NCBI RefSeq assembly: GCF_008079445.1
Contig: NZ_VRYH01000015.1
Span: 1 to 36,927, forward strand
Source: Aidingimonas lacisalsi
GTDB taxonomy: Bacteria; Pseudomonadota; Gammaproteobacteria; Pseudomonadales; Halomonadaceae
Direction of reading: 5' to 3'
DNA: 36,927 nucleotides
Below are positions 30,737 to 36,927 of this stretch, piece after piece (position 1 is the first letter of the stretch; each line of letters begins with the position of its first letter). The position numbers were made by a program, and so were the translations under genes. A model generated the notes under the pieces. It saw nothing but the letters and a program-made list of their open reading frames with translations, was not told where the DNA came from and ran no database searches.

Positions 30737-32601
30737 CGCCGACGGCCGGTAGTGTCGATACCACGGCCGACACCAGGACGGCGGACGCCGTCGATATCCA
30801 GGCCTGGCTGACTCGCCATGGCGAGCGGTTGGCGACGACACACACCTCGGTGCATGTCGCGGAAGGTATCGTCCTGTGGCGGCAAGCGCCAAGCTGGCTG
30901 CCGGTCGCATTATGGCCCGCCAACGCCGATGGCGTCGCGTTGCTCGATCTGGCCGATCAAGTGCGTGAGGCTGGTCGTGGCCTGGTCAGCGCGCTGGATG
31001 CCGGGGGGCTGGCGATCGGCTACCCGATACGCGATCTGTCGCAGGGGCCTGAAGCGGCGCTGATCGGTGCAGTGGCACTGCGTGTCTCGCGCGCCAATGC
31101 CCCCAACGACGCCCCGCATGAGACCGATCTGGTGCCGCTGATGCAGCATCTCGAAGATGCGGTGGCGGGCCTCGAGCGGGACGTGCTGGCGCGACATTAC
31201 GCAGTGACCCGCACTCAGCAGTCGCGCCTCGGTGAGCATCTTACCCTGCTGGCCGCGGTGCTCGAACAACCCAGCTTCAATGCTGCCGCCATGCAGCTAA
31301 CGACCCGGCTGGCAGCGACGCTGGAAGCCGAGCGCGTCAGTCTGGGGTGGCGGCGTGGCAGCCGTACGCGCATGCGTCAGATCTCGCACAGTGCCCGCTT
31401 CAATCGCAAGATGAATCGCATTCGCGCCACCGAAGCGGCCATGGATGAAGCCCTCGATCAGCGCCGCGCGGTCGTCTGGCCGGCGGCCGACAGCGCAGAT
31501 GGCGATGCGCACCATGCCGCCGCACCGGTCAATCGGGCCCATGGTGCACTTTGCGAGATGACCGATGTACCTTGCGCCCTGACCATTGCCTGCCTGGATG
31601 ACGGCAAACCGTGCGGGGCTTTGACCATCGAGCGTGAACGCCCATTCGATGACGATGAGGTCGGTGCCCTGCAGAGCCTGATGGCGCTATGCACCCGCGC
31701 GCTGGAAGAGAAACGCCGCAACGACCGGCCCTTGCCGTTCAAGGCCATGGCTGCACTCGGCGATCAGAGTGCTCGGTTGCTGGGCGCCGGTCATCTTGCC
31801 TACAAGCTCGCCGCGATCCTGCTCGTGGCTGTGGCCGCGTTTGCCTATTTCGCTACCGGTACCGAGTACGAGGCCGCCGATGCCACGCTCAAGAGCGATG
31901 TACAGCGAGTCATCGCCGCGCCGTTCCAGGGTTACATCGACGATGCCCGTGTTCGTGCCGGTGACGAGGTCGATGAAGGTGACATCCTGGCCAGCATGGA
32001 TACCCGCGACCTGCGCTTACAGCAATTACAGTCCCAGGGCGAACTGGCCAAACTGGCCAGTGAAGCGCAAAGCCTGCGCGCCGAAGGCGAACGTGCTTCG
32101 CTCAATATCATCGATGCGCAACGTGAACAGGCCCAGGCGGAGCTGCAACTGATCAAGTCGCGATTGTCCCGCGCCAATCTGCGTGCGCCCTATGAGGGAA
32201 TCGTCGTCAGCGGCGACCTGACGCAGCGGCTGGGCAGTGCCGTAGAGCAGGGCGAGGAGCTTTTTCGCGTAGCGCCGCAGGGTGATTATCGGCTGGAGCT
32301 GGAAGTCGATGAAGCCCGCATCGACGATATCGCCGAGGGCCAGCAAGGGGAACTGGTGCTCTCGGCCATGACCGATACACCACTGGATTTCGACATCGCT
32401 CGGATCACGCCGGAGACCCGTACCCGTGAAGGCAGCAACCGTTTCGTGGTCGAAGCCGAACTGGCCGGCGCCCCGGCCGGACTGCGGCCAGGGATGGAAG
32501 GCGTCGGCAAGGTCGATCTGGGGGAAGAACGGCTGGTCGTCATCTGGACCCGAGAGTTGGTCGACTGGCTGCGCCTCAATGTCTGGCAGTGGTGGGGGTA
32601 G
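30733..32601 (+). CDS. GAF-like domain fused to HlyD-type adaptor
   Basis: 622 residues. Residues 1-160 have no clear assignment. Residues 168-325 look like a GAF domain, a small-molecule sensing fold, ending in ALTIACLDDGKPCGALTIE and a helix. A single membrane span lies at 356-376 (LAYKLAAILLVAVAAFAYFA). The rest is a membrane fusion (HlyD/RND adaptor) protein: a lipoyl half at 393-425 (APFQGYIDDARVRAGDEVDEGD), a coiled-coil hairpin at 426-480, the second lipoyl half at 482-514 and a beta-barrel at 515-600. The GAF-like part would be cytoplasmic and the adaptor periplasmic, joining inner membrane to TolC. The start overlaps the giant gene stop by ATGA, with GAGGAG at 30722-30727, so it is translationally coupled to its presumed substrate. 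A GAF domain on an adaptor is unusual and may gate export by a cytoplasmic signal (inference). Confidence 0.88.
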   Translation: MTPTAGSVDTTADTRTADAVDIQAWLTRHGERLATTHTSVHVAEGIVLWRQAPSWLPVALWPANADGVALLDLADQVREAGRGLVSALDAGGLAIGYPIRDLSQGPEAALIGAVALRVSRANAPNDAPHETDLVPLMQHLEDAVAGLERDVLARHYAVTRTQQSRLGEHLTLLAAVLEQPSFNAAAMQLTTRLAATLEAERVSLGWRRGSRTRMRQISHSARFNRKMNRIRATEAAMDEALDQRRAVVWPAADSADGDAHHAAAPVNRAHGALCEMTDVPCALTIACLDDGKPCGALTIERERPFDDDEVGALQSLMALCTRALEEKRRNDRPLPFKAMAALGDQSARLLGAGHLAYKLAAILLVAVAAFAYFATGTEYEAADATLKSDVQRVIAAPFQGYIDDARVRAGDEVDEGDILASMDTRDLRLQQLQSQGELAKLASEAQSLRAEGERASLNIIDAQREQAQAELQLIKSRLSRANLRAPYEGIVVSGDLTQRLGSAVEQGEELFRVAPQGDYRLELEVDEARIDDIAEGQQGELVLSAMTDTPLDFDIARITPETRTREGSNRFVVEAELAGAPAGLRPGMEGVGKVDLGEERLVVIWTRELVDWLRLNVWQWWG

Positions 32602-32626
32602 CGCCGTGGCGGAGAGAGGCTGAACC

Positions 32627-34777
32627 ATGGCGGGAGCGCTCTACAGCCAGCACTGGCACCGGGTCGCCGAGCTCAAGCTGCGGTTACGGCGGCATGCCAG
32701 CGTGCATCGCCACGACTACCGTGGCGAGCCGTGGTATGTCCTGCACGATACCCTGACAGGGCAGGTGCATCGCTTCACACCTGAAGCGTACCAGATCATC
32801 GGGCGGCTGGACGGTCGGCGGACCCTCGGTGACATCTGGGAGCAGGTCAGCGCTTCGTTGGGCGACGCCATGCCGACGCAGCAGGAACTGATCGGTTTGA
32901 TCGGCCGGCTTCACAACGCCAATGTGCTGGCCGGGCAGGGCGATATCGACATCGACGAGCTCGCGCGCCGTCAGCAGCAGCACCAGCGTAGCAAATGGCA
33001 GCAACTGATCCGTTCACCGTTGGGGATTCGTATTCCGCTGCTCGACCCGGAGCGCTTCGTCGCCGCCACCTATCCGCTGGTCAAACCGTTCATCAGCCCG
33101 CTGGGAGCGATCATATGGCTGATGGTCGTCGGACTGGCGCTGGTGGTGGCCGGCGTTCATTGGCAGGGTTTGACCCAGAACCTCGCCGACCGCGTGCTGG
33201 GTATCGACAACTTGCTGCTGATGGCGCTGGTCTATCCGCTGATCAAGGCACTCCACGAACTCGGTCACGCCTGGACCACCAAGGATGCCGGTGGCGAGGT
33301 GCACGAAATCGGCATCATGCTGCTGGTGTTCTTCCCGGTACCGTATGTCGATGCCAGTGCCGCCGCCGCCTGCCCGGACAAGGGACAACGCATGCTGGTC
33401 GGCGCCGCCGGCATTCTGATCGAACTGTTGCTCGCCGCACTGGCGATGCTGGTCTGGGCCATGGCCGAACCGGGTGTGCTGCGTTCCGTGATGTTCAACG
33501 TGATGCTGATCGCCGGGGTGTCGACGCTACTGTTCAACGGCAATCCCCTGTTGCGTTTCGATGCCTACTACGTGCTGGCGGACTGGCTGGAAATCCCCAA
33601 TCTGGGGTCACGCGCCAATCAACAGCTCGGTTATGTCATCAAGCGCTACCTGCTTGGACGGCGCGATGTGACCGGCCAGGCCGGTTCCCGGCGCGAAGCG
33701 GTATGGATGGTTGGCTACTCGATCGCCTCGTTCCTCTATCGTCTGGTGATCATGGTAGCCATCGCCACCTTCGTGGCGACTCGTTACCTGTTCATCGGTG
33801 TGCTGCTGGCGCTATGGTCAGTGTTCATGACGTTGATTCTACCCACTCTCAAACTGCTCAAGACCATGACTGTCGAATCCCGTCTGGAGGGCTCGCGCCA
33901 GCGCGCCTGGGCCTGGTTGCTGGGTGTGCTCGGCACGCTCGGTGTGTTGCTGTTTGCCGTGCCCGTACCCTACGCCACGGTCGTGCAAGGTGTCGTCGAC
34001 AGCGCTGAGCCGACCCATGTGCGGCTGGGGGCTACCGGTCAACTCAGCGACATTCTCGTCGACGATGGCCAGCGTGTCTCGCGCGGCGAGCCGTTGATGC
34101 GAATCGATGCCCCGGAACTGGCCGCTGAAGTTCGCCAGCTCGAGGCCCAACGCCGCGAGGCCGAACTGAGTCTGCAGGCCAGCGTGCGTGAGACCCAGGA
34201 TATCGCCATGGAGCGTGAGAATCTGGCGCTGGTGGAGCAGCGATTGGCCGATGCCCGCTTGCGTGCCGCCGCCACCTTGGTGACCAGCCCGCGTGACGGT
34301 CGGCTACTGATGCCGGAAGGGCGGCCACCACTGGGCGAATACATGCAGCGAGGCACGCCGGTCGCCGTCGTGGTCCGCGATAGCGACCTGCGCATCCGCA
34401 CCATGCTACCGGCACACCGCCGTGACGAAGTCAGCCGCAACACCCGTAATGTCAGTCTGCGTTTGCCGGGCCACGACACGACTATCGATGCGTCGCTGGA
34501 GTGGATATCGCCACGCGCCACGCACGATGTGCCCAGTGAAACGTTGACCCAGCGCGGTGGCGGCGATATCGCTCTCGATCCCGAAGCCGAGGAACCTCTG
34601 ACGGCATTCCGCCGTCACTACCTGGCCGACTTCGACGCGCAGGGCTTGATCGACAGCGATCTGCCCCTGTCGTTGGATGGTCGGGTCCATGTGCGCGTTG
34701 CGCACCCACCCGAGCCGATCGGTTACCGCTGGTGGCGCGATATTCGCCGCAACTTCCTATCGTTGTTCGACAGGTAG
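32627..34777 (+). CDS. PqqD-like/M50 peptidase-like membrane protein with lipoyl domain
   Basis: 716 residues in three parts. Residues 35-102 (YVLHDTLTGQVHRFTPEAY to LHNANVL) look like a PqqD-type domain, a fold that binds leader peptides in RiPP pathways. Residues 155-450 hold about seven to eight membrane spans with HELGH (210-214, at 33254-33268) and NPLLRFDAYY (306-315), where D312 fits the third zinc ligand of site-2 proteases (M50). Residues 465-590 form a periplasmic lipoyl/HlyD-like section (ATGQLSDILVDDGQRVSRGE) with a short coiled coil. All metal ligands are present, so protease activity is possible, but membrane proteins of this M50-HlyD type can also act as transport components. 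It starts 25 bases after the adaptor gene with GGAGAGAGG at 32611-32619. It is the best candidate for the inner-membrane core of the exporter, and its PqqD-like domain could read the LEPR motif (inference). Confidence 0.88.
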   Translation: MAGALYSQHWHRVAELKLRLRRHASVHRHDYRGEPWYVLHDTLTGQVHRFTPEAYQIIGRLDGRRTLGDIWEQVSASLGDAMPTQQELIGLIGRLHNANVLAGQGDIDIDELARRQQQHQRSKWQQLIRSPLGIRIPLLDPERFVAATYPLVKPFISPLGAIIWLMVVGLALVVAGVHWQGLTQNLADRVLGIDNLLLMALVYPLIKALHELGHAWTTKDAGGEVHEIGIMLLVFFPVPYVDASAAAACPDKGQRMLVGAAGILIELLLAALAMLVWAMAEPGVLRSVMFNVMLIAGVSTLLFNGNPLLRFDAYYVLADWLEIPNLGSRANQQLGYVIKRYLLGRRDVTGQAGSRREAVWMVGYSIASFLYRLVIMVAIATFVATRYLFIGVLLALWSVFMTLILPTLKLLKTMTVESRLEGSRQRAWAWLLGVLGTLGVLLFAVPVPYATVVQGVVDSAEPTHVRLGATGQLSDILVDDGQRVSRGEPLMRIDAPELAAEVRQLEAQRREAELSLQASVRETQDIAMERENLALVEQRLADARLRAAATLVTSPRDGRLLMPEGRPPLGEYMQRGTPVAVVVRDSDLRIRTMLPAHRRDEVSRNTRNVSLRLPGHDTTIDASLEWISPRATHDVPSETLTQRGGGDIALDPEAEEPLTAFRRHYLADFDAQGLIDSDLPLSLDGRVHVRVAHPPEPIGYRWWRDIRRNFLSLFDR

Positions 34778-34779
34778 CC

Positions 34780-36744
34780 ATGGCCGTTTCGACGCTTCCC
34801 CGCAGCCCCGTCGACACGCTCGATCGCCCTGAGCGCCATGTCGCGCCCCCCACTACGCTGGAGCGGCTCTGGCGCTGGGTGCGCACGCCTTTGCATCTGC
34901 CAGGTGACTGGCAGCGCCGTCGATTGCGTGCGGCGCTACCGGCGATTCACCGCCATGCTAGACGGTTGACGGCACTCGATGAGGCGGCGCTGGATACCCA
35001 TATCGAGTCGCTACGCCGCCGCGTGCTCGCGGCAGGACTCACCTCCCGGCTTAGCCGCGAAACGTTCGCCACTGTGCGTGAAGTCGCCTGGCGGGAACTG
35101 GGCATGGCACATCACGATGTTCAACTGCTGGGGGGGCTGGCTCTGCTGGAAGGCCGTGTCGCGGAAATGCCTACTGGTGAAGGCAAGACGCTGACTGCCA
35201 CGCTGCCTGCTGCCACGGCCGCGCTCGCCGGTGTGCCGGTGCACGTGATCACCGTCAACGACTATCTGGCAGGCCGTGACGCCGAGTCGATGCAGCCGGT
35301 CTACCGACGGCTGGGATTGCGAGTCGGTTCGATCGTTCACGAGATGACACCTGAAGAGCGCCGCATCGCCTATGGTGCGGATGTCACCTACTGTACCAAT
35401 AAGGAGCTGGTATTCGATTATCTGCGCGATGGTCGCGAACTCCGCCATGACCGCACACCGATGCTGGCACATGCGGCGCGTCTCAAGGGCTCGCTGGATG
35501 ACCGTCGGTTGCTGCTGCGAGGGCTGCATTTCGCCATCGTCGACGAAGCCGACAGCGTGATGCTCGATGAAGCCCGCACGCCGCTGATCCTCTCCGGCCG
35601 CGATACCAACGACCCCGTGGACATCGCCTTGATCGACGAGGTGTTGGCGCTCGCCGGCCAGTTCGAAGAGGGTGAACACTTCGTGCGCGAAAAGGCCCAG
35701 TTGCATCTCACCGAAGCCGGCAAAGCCGTGCTCGCCGAGCAGGCGGAACGGCGACTGGAGGCATACGGTAGCGGGAGTGCCTGGCTGGGTCGCGCGCGCC
35801 GCGAATGGCTGCTTCAGCAGGCTCTGGTGGCGCGCCATCAGTTCCAGCGTGACCGTCATTACCTGGTGCGCGACGGCCAGGTACAGATCATCGACGAACA
35901 CAGCGGCAGGGTGCTGGCCGACCGGCGCTGGGAACGCGGTCTGCAGCAAATGATCGAACGGCTGGAAGGCTGCGAACCCAGCGACCCCAACCGTACCCTG
36001 GCACGGTTGACCTATCAGCGATTCTTCCGCCGTTACCAGCACCTGGCCGGGATGACCGGTACCGCGCGCGAAGTGCGTGGCGAGCTCTGGCGCACTTACC
36101 GTTTGCGTGTGCTCGCTATTCCACCGCATAAACCGTCGCAGCGCCGCGACCTGGGTGTCACGACCGTTAACGACGCACGGGAACGCTGGGTCTGGATTGC
36201 CCAACGTGCCGGTAACCTGGCCGACCAGAGGCGGCCGGTGCTGATCGCCACGGTCAGCCTGGCGGATTCCGAAGCGTTATCGAGCGCCCTCAACGAACGA
36301 GGGCGGCAGCATGCCGTACTCAACGCCCGTCAGGACGCCGAAGAAGCCGACATCGTTGCCGCTGCCGGTCGCAGCGGTGCCATCACCGTTGCCACCAGCA
36401 TGGCCGGGCGCGGCACCGACATCGCCCTCGACTCTGCCGCCCGCGACGCCGGCGGGCTGCACGTGATCATCGCCGGGTTGCACGATGCGTCACGGGTCGA
36501 CCGCCAGATCGCCGGCCGTTGCGCTCGCCAGGGCGACCCCGGTTGCGTCGAATGGGTAGTCGGCGAGCATGAGGCCTTGCTCGATGAACTGCGTGGATGG
36601 CAACGCCATCTCGGTCCCTTGCTTCAACGCCTGCAGCGCGCCCAGCATGCACGAGAGAAACGCCACGCCCGCGAACGCGCCCGGTTATTGGAAGCCGACT
36701 GGAACGAAGCCGACCAACTCGGCTTCAGTGGACGGGGGGAGTAA
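34780..36744 (+). CDS. Short SecA-like ATPase
   Basis: 654 residues against about 900 for housekeeping SecA. Walker A is MPTGEGKT (residues 130-137, at 35167), followed by TVNDYLAGRD, YCTNKELVFDYLRD and the Walker B region VDEADSVMLDEARTPLILSG (from 254). A shortened preprotein-crosslinking region leads to IIDEHSGRVLADRRWERGLQ, MTGTAREVRGELWRTY, TSMAGRGTDIAL and AGRCARQGDPG, the second motor domain. The protein stops after about 50 more residues, where the long scaffold helix starts (LQRAQHAREKRHARERARLL), so the rest of the scaffold, the wing domain and the zinc-binding tail are missing. I chose ATG 34780, 2 bases after the previous stop with AGG at 34772-34774, rather than GTG 34732, which would overlap the M50 gene. 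All ATPase motifs look intact. It is probably a dedicated motor for the giant protein rather than the cell's general SecA. Confidence 0.92.
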   Translation: MAVSTLPRSPVDTLDRPERHVAPPTTLERLWRWVRTPLHLPGDWQRRRLRAALPAIHRHARRLTALDEAALDTHIESLRRRVLAAGLTSRLSRETFATVREVAWRELGMAHHDVQLLGGLALLEGRVAEMPTGEGKTLTATLPAATAALAGVPVHVITVNDYLAGRDAESMQPVYRRLGLRVGSIVHEMTPEERRIAYGADVTYCTNKELVFDYLRDGRELRHDRTPMLAHAARLKGSLDDRRLLLRGLHFAIVDEADSVMLDEARTPLILSGRDTNDPVDIALIDEVLALAGQFEEGEHFVREKAQLHLTEAGKAVLAEQAERRLEAYGSGSAWLGRARREWLLQQALVARHQFQRDRHYLVRDGQVQIIDEHSGRVLADRRWERGLQQMIERLEGCEPSDPNRTLARLTYQRFFRRYQHLAGMTGTAREVRGELWRTYRLRVLAIPPHKPSQRRDLGVTTVNDARERWVWIAQRAGNLADQRRPVLIATVSLADSEALSSALNERGRQHAVLNARQDAEEADIVAAAGRSGAITVATSMAGRGTDIALDSAARDAGGLHVIIAGLHDASRVDRQIAGRCARQGDPGCVEWVVGEHEALLDELRGWQRHLGPLLQRLQRAQHAREKRHARERARLLEADWNEADQLGFSGRGE

Positions 36745-36758
36745 ACAGGATATGGTTC

Positions 36759-36780
36759 GTGGGAGCGGCTGCAGTCGCGA
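36759..36780 (+). repeat. REP-like palindrome, forward
   Basis: The element begins GTGGGAGCGGCTGCAGTCGC and resembles the one at 110-133, with an imperfect GCGGCT/AGTCGC stem. It lies 14 bases after the stop of the SecA-like gene. Confidence 0.6.
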
Positions 36781-36808
36781 CGGACGCCGTCAGGCAATGG
36801 GCTTTTCG

Positions 36809-36845
36809 GCAGGGCTTGCGCCCTGCATCGCGGTTGAAACCGCTT
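36809..36845 (-). repeat. REP-like double hairpin, reverse
   Basis: On the - strand this reads AGCGGTTTCAACCGCGATG followed by a second hairpin. The first stem is GCGGTT/AACCGC (36830-36843). The second is the 7-bp GCAGGGC/GCCCTGC with a TTGC loop (36809-36826). Together with the forward element 30 bases upstream it forms a head-to-head pair of the BIME type, which may stabilise the 3' end of the transcript. Confidence 0.6.
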
Positions 36846-36847
36846 AT

Positions 36848-36860
36848 ATGGACCCGTCCC
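36848..36860 (-). repeat. Second, inverted copy of the flanking 13-mer
   Basis: ATGGACCCGTCCC is the exact reverse complement of 65-77. It directly follows the reverse REP-like element, as the first copy precedes the forward one, so on its own strand the order 13-mer then REP is kept at both ends. Confidence 0.5.
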
Positions 36861-36927
36861 GTTGTGCAAGCCCGAATCGCCATGGCCGGGGTGAGACTGC
36901 ACGCTTATATCCGGCCTGTTAGCGGCA

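Larger units (their letters stand above)
36745..36927. other. Downstream intergenic region with REP elements
   Basis: No gene is supported here. The stretch contains two REP-like palindromes in opposite orientation and the second copy of the flanking 13-mer. No GC hairpin with a T-tract was found, so the end of the operon's transcript is probably set by Rho or by the REP structures. Confidence 0.6.

Noticed and set aside
549-36744. Classical type I secretion system
   Set aside because: TolC, HlyD-like and RTX parts are present, but no ABC exporter is encoded here and the membrane and motor components are of M50 and SecA type. An unlinked ABC exporter cannot be excluded from this window.
36809-36826. 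Intrinsic terminator after the last gene
   Set aside because: The 7-bp GC hairpin has no following T-tract on either strand and fits better as the second stem of a REP-like element.

Overview
The window is a GC-rich, gammaproteobacterial-looking segment. The acidic protein composition and the REP-like palindromes at both ends would suit Halomonas or a relative, but the genus is an inference. It is almost entirely one co-directional (+ strand) cluster of seven genes of about 36 kb, with no convincing gene on the - strand. REP-like palindromes flank it at 110-133 and at 36759-36845.

Layout. 1-548: non-coding; a REP-like palindrome, then an AT-rich stretch with two inverted repeats and a weak promoter candidate. 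549-1943: TolC-family outer-membrane channel. 1918-2859: protein of unknown family, overlapping the TolC gene by 26 bases. 2878-3720: SapC-family protein. 3782-30736: a single giant gene of 8,984 codons for an acidic, repeat-rich, RTX-containing surface or secreted protein. It has an N-terminal LEPR-XLL-type motif but no classical signal peptide. 30733-32601: HlyD-type periplasmic adaptor fused behind a GAF-like domain, start overlapping the giant gene's stop by ATGA. 32627-34777: multi-pass membrane protein combining a PqqD-like N-domain, an M50/site-2-protease-like core (HELGH plus NPLLRFD) and a C-terminal lipoyl/HlyD-like domain. 34780-36744: a short SecA-like ATPase lacking the C-terminal part of housekeeping SecA. 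36745-36927: non-coding, with a pair of oppositely oriented REP-like palindromes.

How it may work (inference). The cluster has an RTX-like substrate, an outer-membrane channel and adaptor-type proteins, as a type I secretion system would. It has no ABC transporter: no ABC signature motif is visible in any of these genes. The place of the ABC exporter appears to be taken by the M50-like membrane protein and the SecA-like ATPase, with the PqqD-like and GAF-like domains as possible recognition and sensing modules. SapC is known from the Campylobacter fetus S-layer export operon, which supports a role in handling large surface proteins. I consider this dedicated export machine for a LEPR-XLL giant protein the main discovery candidate of the window.
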